Assembly: GCA_002840155.1 (NCBI GenBank)
Contig: PGZH01000013.1
Location: 1-64,000, forward strand
Source: Gammaproteobacteria bacterium HGW-Gammaproteobacteria-13
GTDB lineage: Bacteria > Pseudomonadota > Gammaproteobacteria > Pseudomonadales > Pseudomonadaceae
Direction: 5' to 3'
DNA: 64,000 nucleotides
Shown: positions 8,801 through 16,363 of the stretch, piece after piece
Position numbering within the stretch: the stretch's first letter is position 1
How the letters are laid out: every line of letters begins with the position of its first letter
Made by a program: the position numbers and the translations under genes
The notes under the pieces: generated by a model
Told to the model about the DNA's origin: nothing
Databases searched by the model: none
Seen by the model: the letters and a program-made list of their open reading frames with translations, nothing else

Positions 8801-9727
8801 CTATGCCGAGCTGCGTAAGCGTGCCAGATCGCGCAGCGGTGGCGCGCCGAACAGGCGGCTGTATTCGCGGCTGAACTGCGAGGGGCTTTCATAGCCGACG
8901 CGGTAACTGGCTGAAGCCGCTTCGAGCCCTTCGCAGAGCATCAGGCGCCGCGCTTCCTGCAGGCGTAATTGCTTCTGGTACTGCAATGGGCTGAGAGCGG
9001 TGACGGCCTTGAAGCGGTGGTGCAGGGTTGAGGTGCTGAGGTTGACCTCGCGGGCCAGGTCCTCGATGCGCAGCGGCTGGTCGAAATTCAGGTTCAGCCA
9101 TTCGATGGCGCGGTTGATGCGCTGGCCCTGGCTGTCAGCGATGGCGATTTCGTGCAGCCGGTGGCCCTGCGGACTGTGCAGTAACCGGTAGAAAATCTCG
9201 CGCAGAGCCAACGGCGCAAGCATGGCGATATCGCGCGGGGTGTCCAGCAGGCGCAGCAGGCGCAACACTGCGTCGAGCAATTGAGTATCCAGGCGATCCA
9301 GATACAGCGCTCGACGTGCTCCGGGATTGGGTACGCCAATTGGGCCGATGTCGGCGATCAGGCTGGTGATCAGCGCCGGATCAATCTCCAGGCGCAGGCT
9401 CAGGTAGGGTTGCTCGGGGGTTGCGCCGATTACCTGGCCGGTTACCGGCAGGGTGACGGAGGCCACCAGATAGTTCAGCGGGTCATAGGTGTATTGCTCA
9501 TCGCCAAGGCGCACATCCTTGCGGCCCTGGGCAATGATGCACAGGCATGGCCGATACAGCGTCGGCACGGGCAGGCTGGGTTGGGTCGCACAGGCCAGGT
9601 CGAGGCCAGCAATTGCGCTGCCATGCAGGCCATCCCCCGGGCATTGGCGCTGGATCAGCGCGGCCAGTTCAGCCTGGCGCGGGGCCAGGGTGTCGTCGAG
9701 AGCTGAGAGGATTATGGGTGATGTCAT
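8801..9727 (-). CDS. AraC-family transcriptional regulator
   Basis: 308 residues. The N-terminal half matches the AraC-type N-terminal domain found in regulators of short-chain dehydrogenase loci (PTLYRPCLCIIAQGRKDVRLG, then QPYLSLRLEIDP). The C-terminal 100 residues carry the two AraC helix-turn-helix motifs (IEDLAREVNLSTSTLHHRFKAV and ASASYRVGYESPSQFSREYSR). GGAG precedes the start by 9 bases. It is divergent from the SDR gene at 10026, and the 298-base region between them holds three related operator-like elements. It is most likely a local activator of the SDR and ABM genes. The inducer is unknown. Confidence 0.93.
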   Translation of the reverse strand: MTSPIILSALDDTLAPRQAELAALIQRQCPGDGLHGSAIAGLDLACATQPSLPVPTLYRPCLCIIAQGRKDVRLGDEQYTYDPLNYLVASVTLPVTGQVIGATPEQPYLSLRLEIDPALITSLIADIGPIGVPNPGARRALYLDRLDTQLLDAVLRLLRLLDTPRDIAMLAPLALREIFYRLLHSPQGHRLHEIAIADSQGQRINRAIEWLNLNFDQPLRIEDLAREVNLSTSTLHHRFKAVTALSPLQYQKQLRLQEARRLMLCEGLEAASASYRVGYESPSQFSREYSRLFGAPPLRDLARLRSSA

Positions 9728-9806
9728 CGGCTGGCTCCGGTTGCTGGTTGCAGACTATCCCGGTTTTTCAGGCAAGTCTGCGCTGAAGATAAGGCGCTGC
9801 AGGATC

Positions 9807-9823
9807 AGGCAATAATTCGCCAG
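9807..9823 (+). promoter_or_regulatory. Operator-like element 1, AraC-SDR intergenic region
   Basis: AGGCAATAATTCGCCAG, nearly identical (one base different) to the element at 9924-9940, with imperfect internal symmetry GGCAA/TCGCC. It lies about 80 bases upstream of the regulator's start codon and is probably bound by the AraC-type protein. Confidence 0.6.
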
Positions 9824-9827
9824 CATT

Positions 9828-9841
9828 AGGCAAACGGCCAG
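9828..9841 (+). promoter_or_regulatory. Degenerate operator-like element 2
   Basis: AGGCAAACGGCCAG, a shortened relative of the elements at 9807 and 9924, starting 21 bases after the start of element 1. This is the spacing of two helical turns, as usual for AraC half-sites. Confidence 0.4.
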
Positions 9842-9923
9842 TATTTATGGGTTATAAATTTAGTGTTGAGCTGGTCGCGGATTACGCTTAGTAAGTTTTA
9901 TCAAATTAACGTGTTGCAGCTTT

Positions 9924-9940
9924 AGGCAATAATTTGCCAG
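9924..9940 (+). promoter_or_regulatory. Operator-like element 3, perfect palindrome core
   Basis: AGGCAATAATTTGCCAG contains the perfect inverted repeat GGCAA-TAAT-TTGCC. It lies about 85 bases upstream of the SDR start codon, a fitting place for activation. Confidence 0.6.
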
Positions 9941-10025
9941 AAATCGTCTAACCCTGAATGCGCCATCTCACTGAATCTGTTGCTGTCGCGGCAACCCTTG
10001 CCGCTTACCAGCAGAGGATTCAGCC

Positions 10026-10763
10026 ATGTTGAATATCCAAGACAAAGTCATTCTGATCACCGGCGCCAGCAGCGGTATCGGCGAGGCCTGCGCACGTTTG
10101 CTGGCCGAGAAGGGCGCGCGGCTGTTGCTCGGCGCGCGGCGTACCGAGCGCCTGGAGCAGTTGGTCGGTGAGATCCGTGAGGCAGGCGGCAACGCCGATT
10201 ATCGTCGTCTGGACGTGACCAGCCAGGCTGAAACTCAGGCATTTGTCGACGCTGCCCTGGCGCAGCACGGGCGCATTGATGTGCTGATCAACAACGCCGG
10301 GGTCATGCCGCTGTCGCGCCTGGATGTGCTCAAAGTCGATGAGTGGAACCGCATGATCGACGTGAATATCCGTGGCGTGCTGCACGGCATCGCCGCCGCG
10401 CTACCGGTGATGCAGCGTCAGCGCAGCGGTCAGTTCGTCAATATCGCCTCCATTGGCGCCTACAGCGTGGTGCCGACCGGTGCGGTGTATTGCGCGACCA
10501 AATATGCGGTGCGCGCCATCTCCGAAGGCTTGCGTCAGGAAGTAGGTGGCGATATTCGCGTGACCCTGGTGTCGCCGGGCGTGGTCGAGTCGGAGCTGGC
10601 CGAGAGCATTTCCGACGAGTCGAGCCGTGAGGCGATGAAGGCGTTCCGCAAGGTTGCCATCACCCCGGATGCGATTGCCCGCGCCATCGCCTATGCGGTT
10701 GAACAGCCGGTGGATGTCGACGTCAGCGAGCTGATCGTGCGGCCGACCGCCAGCCCTTATTGA
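10026..10763 (+). CDS. Short-chain dehydrogenase/reductase
   Basis: 245 residues with the classical SDR fold: cofactor motif TGASSGIG (12-19), NNAG (89-92) and the catalytic Ser142, Tyr155 and Lys159 (YCATK). The basic residues after the second strand (GARRTERL) favour NADP(H). It is predicted to be a cytosolic oxidoreductase with unknown substrate, in the clade often named NADP-dependent 3-hydroxy acid dehydrogenase. It is followed 25 bases later by a small ABM-fold gene, and both are probably controlled by the divergent AraC regulator. Confidence 0.92.
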   Translation: MLNIQDKVILITGASSGIGEACARLLAEKGARLLLGARRTERLEQLVGEIREAGGNADYRRLDVTSQAETQAFVDAALAQHGRIDVLINNAGVMPLSRLDVLKVDEWNRMIDVNIRGVLHGIAAALPVMQRQRSGQFVNIASIGAYSVVPTGAVYCATKYAVRAISEGLRQEVGGDIRVTLVSPGVVESELAESISDESSREAMKAFRKVAITPDAIARAIAYAVEQPVDVDVSELIVRPTASPY

Positions 10764-10788
10764 GTCTGCATATCTGGAGAGCAAGCTG

Positions 10789-11067
10789 ATGCTAAGTCAT
10801 AGCGCAGTGCTGCATGCCAGGGCGGGACGCACCGAGCAGTTGGGGGTGTGTCTGCATGGTTTGGCTGAGGCCATGCAAATCATTCCCGGTTGCCTGGGGG
10901 TTGAGCTGCAGCAGCTACCGGATGATGCGGCGCAGTGGCAGTTGCAGAGCCGTTGGCAATCGACAGCGGCGTTGCAGGGATTCTTCGCCACGCCGCTGTT
11001 GCAGCAGACGTTCGACCAGGCGCTGCAGCAAGGCCTGCTGCAGCGCTTGCAGTGTGAGGCCGCTTGA
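10789..11067 (+). CDS. Antibiotic biosynthesis monooxygenase (ABM) fold protein
   Basis: 92 residues with the ferredoxin-like pattern of the ABM family: strand SHSAVLHARAG, helix, GCLGVELQQLPDD, then WQLQSRWQSTAALQGFFATP. Such dimeric proteins either oxidise quinone-like compounds without cofactor or act as small-molecule-binding partners. AGAGCAAGCTG precedes the start; the gene is the last of a two-gene operon and runs into a strong terminator. The substrate is not predictable. Confidence 0.75.
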   Translation: MLSHSAVLHARAGRTEQLGVCLHGLAEAMQIIPGCLGVELQQLPDDAAQWQLQSRWQSTAALQGFFATPLLQQTFDQALQQGLLQRLQCEAA

Positions 11068-11073
11068 ACAGCA

Positions 11074-11111
11074 GAACGCCCCGGCACGCTTGGAGTGTCG
11101 GGGCGTTTTGT
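11074..11111. terminator. Bidirectional terminator
   Basis: AACGCCCCGGCAC and a stem partner GTGTCGGGGCGTTTT with a loop of GCTTGGA. It lies between the convergent ABM gene and the esterase gene and serves both. Confidence 0.92.
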
Positions 11112-11122
11112 TGTAACGCGGG

Positions 11123-12139
11123 TTACTTGAGGTTGGTTTTCAGCGCGGCGGCGGCTTGCTGCATGGCGCTTTGCGTGCCGGGGATCTGGCTGATCACGTT
11201 GAGCAAGCCGAAGTCATGGATCATGCCGTTGTAGCGCACGGTCGTGACGTTTACCCCAGCCGCATCCAGCTTGCGTGCATAGGCTTCGCCTTCATCACGC
11301 AGCACGTCGAACTCGGCGGTTTGCACCAGGGCAGGCGGCAAGCCTTTCAATTGCTCAACCGATGCCTGCAGCGGCGAGGCGTAGATTTCGGCGCGCTGTT
11401 TCGGGTCGGTGGTGTAGTTGTCCCAGAACCACTGCATCAAGCTCTTGCTGAGGAAGTGACCGTCGGCGAACTGGTTATAGGAGGCGTTGTTGAAGTTGGC
11501 GTCGGTTACCGGCCACAGCAGCAGCTGGAATTTGATCGCCGGTGTGCCTTTGTCCTTGGCCATCAGGCTGACCACAGCGGCCATATTGCCGCCCACACTA
11601 TTGCCAGCTACCGCCAGGCGTTTGCCATCGACACCAATCTGCGCGCCGTTCTGCGCCACCCATTGGGTTGCGGCGTAGGCCTGATTGATCGCGGTCGGGT
11701 ACTTGGCTTCCGGTGATGGGGTGTAATCGACATACACCGCCGCCGCGCCAGAGCCCACCACCAGGTCACGAATCAGGCGTTCGTGGGTCGGGTAGTCGCC
11801 CAGCACCCAGCCGCCACCGTGGAAGAACATAAAGACCGGCAGCGTGTCGTTGGCATCGGCCGGGCGCACAACTTTGAGCTGGATCGACTGGCCATCAACC
11901 TCAATGGTCTTGTCGACCACTTTGATTCCGGATACATCGACCTTGACCCCAGCCTGTGCGCCAACCAATACGGCGCGGGCGTCTTTGGGCGTCATCTGTT
12001 CCAGCGGTTTGCCACCGCCAGCGGCGAGGGCATTGAGGAAACCTTGGGTATTGCGCTCCACCCCGGGGCTATCAGCGGCAAATGCGCTGTTGACGGCAAG
12101 GGCGAGTACGGCGATCGACAAACCTTGTTTGATGTTCAT
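11123..12139 (-). CDS. Secreted alpha/beta hydrolase, hormone-sensitive-lipase type
   Basis: 338 residues with a signal peptide (MNIKQGLSIAVLALAVNSAFA). The oxyanion motif HGGGW, the nucleophile motif GNSVGG, the acid in DVLRDEG and the histidine in MIHDFG make a complete catalytic set of the GDXG/HSL esterase family. It should hydrolyse small esters in the periplasm or outside the cell. AGGAGG lies close before the start. It sits 53 bases after ohr on the same strand and may be cotranscribed with it. A periplasmic HSL-type esterase downstream of ohr is common in Pseudomonas to my knowledge, but a functional link to peroxide resistance is only inferred from the position. Confidence 0.9.
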   Translation of the reverse strand: MNIKQGLSIAVLALAVNSAFAADSPGVERNTQGFLNALAAGGGKPLEQMTPKDARAVLVGAQAGVKVDVSGIKVVDKTIEVDGQSIQLKVVRPADANDTLPVFMFFHGGGWVLGDYPTHERLIRDLVVGSGAAAVYVDYTPSPEAKYPTAINQAYAATQWVAQNGAQIGVDGKRLAVAGNSVGGNMAAVVSLMAKDKGTPAIKFQLLLWPVTDANFNNASYNQFADGHFLSKSLMQWFWDNYTTDPKQRAEIYASPLQASVEQLKGLPPALVQTAEFDVLRDEGEAYARKLDAAGVNVTTVRYNGMIHDFGLLNVISQIPGTQSAMQQAAAALKTNLK

Positions 12140-12192
12140 GTGCAGCCTCCTGGGGCGGGCCGCTGACTGGCAGCGGCCGGATGAGTGGTGGG

Positions 12193-12621
12193 TTAGTCGA
12201 GCAGCGTCAGGGTGACGTCGATATTGCCGCGGGTGGCGTTGGAGTACGGGCAGACGATGTGTGCACGCTCGATCAGGGTCTGCGCTTGCTCACGGTCCAT
12301 GCCCGGCAGGCTGATGCGCAGTTCGACTTCGATGCCGAAACCGTTGGGGATCGCGCCGATGCCCACTACACCTTCAATCGATGCGTCTGCAGGCATTGCC
12401 AGCTTGTCGCGGCCAGCGACGAACTTCATCGCGCCGATAAAGCAAGCCGAGTAGCCCGCAGCGAACAGCTGCTCAGGGTTAGTGCCCGCACCGCCAGCAC
12501 CGCCGAGTTCTTTCGGGGTGGTTAGGGCGACGTCGAGTACGCCGTCGGAGGAGATGGCACGGCCGTCACGGCCGCCAGTGGCTTCTGCGTAGGCACGGTA
12601 AGCAATGGTTTGAATCGACAT
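12193..12621 (-). CDS. ohr: Organic hydroperoxide resistance protein Ohr
   Basis: 142 residues of the OsmC/Ohr fold. The residues needed for peroxide reduction sit at the family positions: Arg18, Glu50, Cys60 (GYSACF) and Cys124 ([12 protein letters not shown]). Ohr reduces organic and fatty acid hydroperoxides with lipoylated proteins as reductant. The gene lies downstream of a small secreted peptide gene and an OhrR-type regulator on the same strand, the usual ohr-ohrR pairing. Induction by organic peroxides through OhrR is expected from the family. Confidence 0.97.
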   Translation of the reverse strand: MSIQTIAYRAYAEATGGRDGRAISSDGVLDVALTTPKELGGAGGAGTNPEQLFAAGYSACFIGAMKFVAGRDKLAMPADASIEGVVGIGAIPNGFGIEVELRISLPGMDREQAQTLIERAHIVCPYSNATRGNIDVTLTLLD

Positions 12622-12683
12622 GGTGGTAATCCTCGGAGCTGTTTGGGTTGGTTTGTTTAAGGCGTTGTGGTGTCAGGTGGCGA

Positions 12684-12803
12684 TTAACCTTCGTGGCTGA
12701 TCAGCCAGTTTGGGTAAAGGCCTTTGCCATCTGCCTGGCTGTCGTCAGCCAGAACTGGGGCGGAAAGGGCGAGCAGGGCGGTGAAAGCGATCAGGACTTT
12801 CAT
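12684..12803 (-). CDS. Small secreted peptide of 39 residues
   Basis: ATG preceded by GTGGAGAACCGTT opens a 39-codon frame ending TAA. The translation begins MKVLIAFTALLALSAPVLA, a textbook signal peptide with Ala-x-Ala cleavage, followed by a 20-residue mature part (DDSQADGKGLYPNWLISHEG). I know no function. The gene lies 62 bases upstream of ohr on the same strand, so it may be part of the peroxide-responsive transcript. The good ribosome-binding site, the signal peptide and lack of overlap with any other gene support it as real. Confidence 0.7.
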   Translation of the reverse strand: MKVLIAFTALLALSAPVLADDSQADGKGLYPNWLISHEG

Positions 12804-13134
12804 AACGGTTCTCCACGACAGTCAGGTTGTTGGGTTGGGTGAAGACAACTGCAGGTTTTGGTGGTCTTTTCGCGCTAATGTTTTGTGCGCTAATCAGTTC
12901 CATGGGGCGAACTCTAGTGCTCATTAATTTAGCGCGCAAGATATATTTTTGATCATTTAGCGATAAGCGCTGCTTTGTTCGGGCATAAGCGAGGATTGGC
13001 GGGCGATTGCGCGATTTTTTGAGCGTGGCGGCAGGGCGAAATTATTGTACGGAGCGGGGAAATGACGGGGGATACGTGACGCGATCTGTTTAACCAAACC
13101 GCTGGGGCGGGCGACAGGTCTGTCGCCCAGGTGC
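12804..13134. promoter_or_regulatory. ohr/ohrR intergenic control region
   Basis: No gene in 331 bases. It contains two direct copies of GCGCTAAT (12872-12879 and 12887-12894) and inverted copies ATTTAGCGC (12927-12935) and ATTTAGCG (12955-12962), which look like regulator half-sites in the promoter of the small peptide and ohr. Next to ohrR the perfect stem GGGCGACAG-GT-CTGTCGCCC (13109-13128) may end the ohrR transcript, though a U-tract is missing. Confidence 0.5.
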
Positions 13135-13584
13135 TTACACGGCTTGCTGCAGGCTGCTGCGTAGGGCGACCAGCTCAGCCTTGAGCGCGCCGAGCTCCGC
13201 AGCGGATTGCTGAGTGGCGGTAAGGATGCAGCCGGGGATGCGTTTGGCCTGTTCGCGCAGGTTGCGGCCCTTGTCGGTGAGGAACAGTTCGACCACACGC
13301 TCGTCGACACTGCTGCGGGTGCGCTTGAGCAGGCCTTCGGCTTCCAGGCGTTTGAGCAGCGGGGTGACGGAGCCGGGGTCGGTCAGCATACGGCTGCTGA
13401 TATCGCCGACGGTGATGCCATCACTTTCCCAGAGCACCATCATCGCCAGGTACTGCGGGTAGGTCAGGCCCAGCTCCTGCAGCAGCGGCTTGTAGACCTT
13501 GGTCAACAGCAGCGACGTCGAATACAGGGCAAAGCACAGCTGGTTATCGAGCAGCAGTTCGGCGCAAGGGTCTGGCGTAGTCAT
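13135..13584 (-). CDS. ohrR: MarR-family peroxide sensor OhrR
   Basis: 149 residues with the winged-helix MarR fold (TVGDISSRMLTDPGSVTPLLKRLE as recognition region, RSSVDERVVELFLTD as wing). Cys17 in NQLCFALYS is at the place of the reactive cysteine of OhrR; Cys119 further along suggests the two-cysteine subtype. OhrR represses ohr until its cysteine is oxidised by organic peroxide. The ATG at 13584 is preferred because CTGGAGAATGCC precedes it; an upstream ATG at 13602 overlaps that site. It is on the same strand as ohr, 331 bases upstream of the small peptide start. Confidence 0.93.
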   Translation of the reverse strand: MTTPDPCAELLLDNQLCFALYSTSLLLTKVYKPLLQELGLTYPQYLAMMVLWESDGITVGDISSRMLTDPGSVTPLLKRLEAEGLLKRTRSSVDERVVELFLTDKGRNLREQAKRIPGCILTATQQSAAELGALKAELVALRSSLQQAV

Positions 13585-13701
13585 GGCATTCTCCAGCAGC
13601 ACAGGACAGGTGCCGACAATTTATCGCGCCAACTACTGTTATGCCAATTGAATGCGCGCGGTATTCATCCCGCGCAGACAAACGTTAGGCATAAAAAATG
13701 G

Positions 13702-13769
13702 TCGGGAGTCATTTTTAACGTCGCACAGCGACGGCCCGCAGGGTGGCTGCCAGGGATGGCAGGCATAAA
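13702..13769 (+). repeat. Dispersed two-hairpin repeat, copy 1
   Basis: A 68-base unit with two small stem-loops: CGTCGC-ACA-GCGACG and CTGCCA-GGGA-TGGCAG. A copy with about 60 identical positions occurs in opposite orientation at 63019-63086. It is therefore a dispersed intergenic repeat rather than a gene-specific structure. Confidence 0.85.
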
Positions 13770-13770
13770 G

Positions 13771-13800
13771 AAGCCCCAGACACCTGCGGCGCTGGGGCTT
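13771..13800 (-). terminator. Terminator of the SDR/monooxygenase operon
   Basis: AAGCCCCAG and CTGGGGCTT close a stem with a GC-rich loop. It lies immediately after the stop of the minus-strand SDR gene and is followed on that strand by CTTTATG. Confidence 0.8.
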
Positions 13801-13813
13801 GAGCTGTTGCCGA

Positions 13814-14698
13814 TTAATCCACGGCAGCCTGGGCTTTCTTGCTCGCACCTTTCGGCGCGAAGCGCGCGGCCAGACGCATGGAAGCGGTTACCAGGCGCTG
13901 GTAGAACGCCGGCCATAGGCGTTGCATGCCATCCAGGGCGTAGGCGTCCGGGCCGATCAGGATGCGCCGCTTGTTCGCCAGCGCGCCGTTGATGATTACC
14001 TGGGCGGCTTTCTCCGGCGTGGTGCGCAGCAACTGATCGTTGAACTGCTGACGCGCCTTGTCGGCATCCTGGCCGGTGACGTTGCTCAGGCTGGCATTCA
14101 TCCGCGCGGTCTTGGCGATGTTGGTCTTGATCCCGCCAGGGTGCACGCAGCTGGCCGATACACCGCAATCGGCCATGTCCAGCTCCTGGCGCAGCGACTC
14201 GGTAAAGCCGCGCACGGCGAACTTGCTGGCGTTGTAGGCGCTCATGCCCGGCTGGGCGAATAGGCCGAAGACGCTGGAGACGTTGACGATATGGCCACTG
14301 CCCGAGGTCTTGATATGCGGCAGGAAGGCCTTGGTGCCGTTGACCACGCCCCAGAAGTTGATGTTCATAATCCACTCGTAGTCGGCGTAGTCATTGCCTT
14401 CCACGGTGCCGCCCTGGGCCACACCAGCGTTGTTGAAGATCGCGTTGACCCGGCCGAACTCGGCCACCACCTGGTCCGCCCAGGCATGCACGGCTTCACG
14501 GTCGGCAACGTTGACCAGGGTTTCGCTGACCTGCACGCCGAGCTTGCGCGCTTGGGCGGCGGTTTCTGCCAGGCCTTCGGCATTCACATCGGAGAGTGCC
14601 AGCTGGCAACCCTGACGAGCCAGGCCGAAAGCCAGGGCGCGGCCGATGCCGGAACCGGCGCCGGTGATGGCGGCTACCTTGTTTTCAAACGACTTCAT
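13814..14698 (-). CDS. Short-chain dehydrogenase/reductase
   Basis: 294 residues. The SDR motifs are TGAGSGIG (12-19), NNAG (89-92) and Ser142, Tyr155, Lys159 (YNASK). The extra 45 residues at the C-terminus (LWPAFYQRLVTASMRLAARF, then a Lys/Ala tail) are typical of SDRs that accompany flavin monooxygenases and may touch the membrane. ATGA overlap with the upstream monooxygenase gene shows translational coupling. The pair probably interconverts an alcohol and a ketone that the monooxygenase then oxidises. The substrate is unknown. Confidence 0.9.
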   Translation of the reverse strand: MKSFENKVAAITGAGSGIGRALAFGLARQGCQLALSDVNAEGLAETAAQARKLGVQVSETLVNVADREAVHAWADQVVAEFGRVNAIFNNAGVAQGGTVEGNDYADYEWIMNINFWGVVNGTKAFLPHIKTSGSGHIVNVSSVFGLFAQPGMSAYNASKFAVRGFTESLRQELDMADCGVSASCVHPGGIKTNIAKTARMNASLSNVTGQDADKARQQFNDQLLRTTPEKAAQVIINGALANKRRILIGPDAYALDGMQRLWPAFYQRLVTASMRLAARFAPKGASKKAQAAVD

Positions 14699-16248
14699 GC
14701 GCTGGCCTCCTGGGCAGTCAACTGGATAGCGCTGTTCTGCGCCGGGTGTGCCGCGTGTTTACGGCTGAAATGATAGGCCGCTGGGTCAAAGTTGCGCGTC
14801 AGCAAGCGGAAACGCCAGGTAAAACCAGGCCACACGGTGCAGTTGCGGCCGCTGACCGGATGCAGGTACCAGCTGGTGCAGCCGCCGGCATTCCATACGG
14901 TGTTACCCAGGCTGCCTTGCAGCTTGCCGTTGAATTTGTCCTGCACCGCCTGCTTGACCTCCAGGCTCTGCAATTCTTGCTCGCCAACCAGCTTGAGCGC
15001 GCCGAGCACGTAATGGATTTGCGACTCGATCATATAGACCATCGAGTTGTGGCCCAGGCCGGTGTTCGGCCCCATCAGGAAGAACAGGTTGGGGAAGCCG
15101 GCGGTCAGGGTGCCTTTGTAGGCCTGTGGGCCTTCTGGCCAGGTGTCGAGCAGGTCAACGCCGCCACGGCCGAACACCACACCGCGCGGCAGCGGGTCGC
15201 TCGGGGTAAAGCCGGTGCCGAAGATGATCGCGTCGATCTCGCGCTCTTTACCGTCCACGGTGCGGATGCTGCCGCTGCGGATTTCCTCGATGCCGTCGGT
15301 GATCAGGTCAACGTTGGGCTGGGTCAGCGCCGGGAAGTAATCGTTGGAGATCAGCACGCGTTTGCAGCCCATCAGATAATCCGGGGTGACCTTGGCGCGC
15401 AGGACCGGGTCCTTGATCTGCTTGTTGATGTACCACTTGCCGACCTTCTGCGCGATGGTCATCACCTTGGGCAGCATGGCAAAGCCGATCACCCGGCTTT
15501 CCAGCAGGGCGTAGATGGTGCCGCGCCAGAGCTTCTGCAGCAGCGGGAAGCGCTTGAAGCGGTTGCGTTCACGCTCGCTGATAGCGCGGTCGGGCTTGGG
15601 CATGATCCACGGCGCGGTGCGCTGGTAGAGGTCGAGCTGGCTGACCTGCTTCTGGATCTGCGGCACGAACTGGATCGAGGAGGCACCGGTGCCGATCACC
15701 GCGATGCGTTTGCCGGTGAGGTCGTAGCTGTGATCCCACTGCTGTGAGTGGAAGATCTTGCCGGTGAAGTCGCCCAGGCCCTTGAGCGCCGGAATCGACG
15801 GGGTGGACAGCGCACCCATGCCGGACACCACGAACTGTGCGGTGTAGCTGTTACCGGCGCGGTCACTGATCTGCCACAGCTCTTGCTGCTCATCCCAGGC
15901 CAGGCGGGTGATTTCGGTGTCCAGCTGGGTGTGGTTCTGCAGGCGGTACTTGCTCCAGCAGCCTTCCAGATAACCCTGGATTTCCGGCTGCTTGGCGAAC
16001 ATGCGCGTCCAGTTGGGGTTTTGTTCGAAGGAGAACGAATACAGGTGAGATTGCACGTCACAGCCGCAGCCCGGGTAGTTGTTGACCCGCCAGGTGCCGC
16101 CGACGCCGGTTTCTTTCTCGAACAGCAGGAAGTCATGTTCGCCGGCCTGCTTCAGGCGGATGGCCATGCCCAGGCCGGAGAAGCCCGTACCGATAATGGC
16201 GACCTTGCAGTGGCGGGTGGCAGAAGGGGGTGAGACGGGTGCATTCAT
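14695..16248 (-). CDS. Flavin-containing monooxygenase, Baeyer-Villiger type
   Basis: 517 residues. The FAD motif GTGFSG (20-25) and the NADPH motif IGTGAS are separated by the Baeyer-Villiger fingerprint FTGKIFHSQQWDHS. Such enzymes insert oxygen next to a ketone to make an ester or lactone, using NADPH and O2. AGGAG precedes the ATG at 16248; a longer frame back to 16344 would run through the palindromic operator and is rejected. The gene is first in an operon with the SDR and is divergent from a TetR-type regulator that very likely represses it. Confidence 0.92.
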   Translation of the reverse strand: MNAPVSPPSATRHCKVAIIGTGFSGLGMAIRLKQAGEHDFLLFEKETGVGGTWRVNNYPGCGCDVQSHLYSFSFEQNPNWTRMFAKQPEIQGYLEGCWSKYRLQNHTQLDTEITRLAWDEQQELWQISDRAGNSYTAQFVVSGMGALSTPSIPALKGLGDFTGKIFHSQQWDHSYDLTGKRIAVIGTGASSIQFVPQIQKQVSQLDLYQRTAPWIMPKPDRAISERERNRFKRFPLLQKLWRGTIYALLESRVIGFAMLPKVMTIAQKVGKWYINKQIKDPVLRAKVTPDYLMGCKRVLISNDYFPALTQPNVDLITDGIEEIRSGSIRTVDGKEREIDAIIFGTGFTPSDPLPRGVVFGRGGVDLLDTWPEGPQAYKGTLTAGFPNLFFLMGPNTGLGHNSMVYMIESQIHYVLGALKLVGEQELQSLEVKQAVQDKFNGKLQGSLGNTVWNAGGCTSWYLHPVSGRNCTVWPGFTWRFRLLTRNFDPAAYHFSRKHAAHPAQNSAIQLTAQEASA

Positions 16249-16270
16249 GGCCAAGCTCCTGTTATGTTTA

Positions 16271-16324
16271 TTGCTGGCGTATACAGCTGTATACCAAGGT
16301 AGACAAATGTATACTCGCCAGCAA
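16271..16324. promoter_or_regulatory. Palindromic operator between monooxygenase operon and TetR gene
   Basis: The perfect 16-base palindrome GTATACAGCTGTATAC (16279-16294) lies inside a larger inverted repeat: TTGCTGGCG-TATAC on the left and GTATAC-TCGCCAGCAA on the right (16309-16324). This is the expected architecture for a TetR-family dimer site controlling both promoters. Confidence 0.8.
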
Positions 16325-16363
16325 GTGCCATTCTCACAAGCCAACTTTTAGGTAGGGTTCGTC

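Noticed and set aside
13207-13992. Plus-strand frame of 261 codons across ohrR and the repeat
   Set aside because: Antisense to ohrR and SDR, spans a terminator and a repeat.
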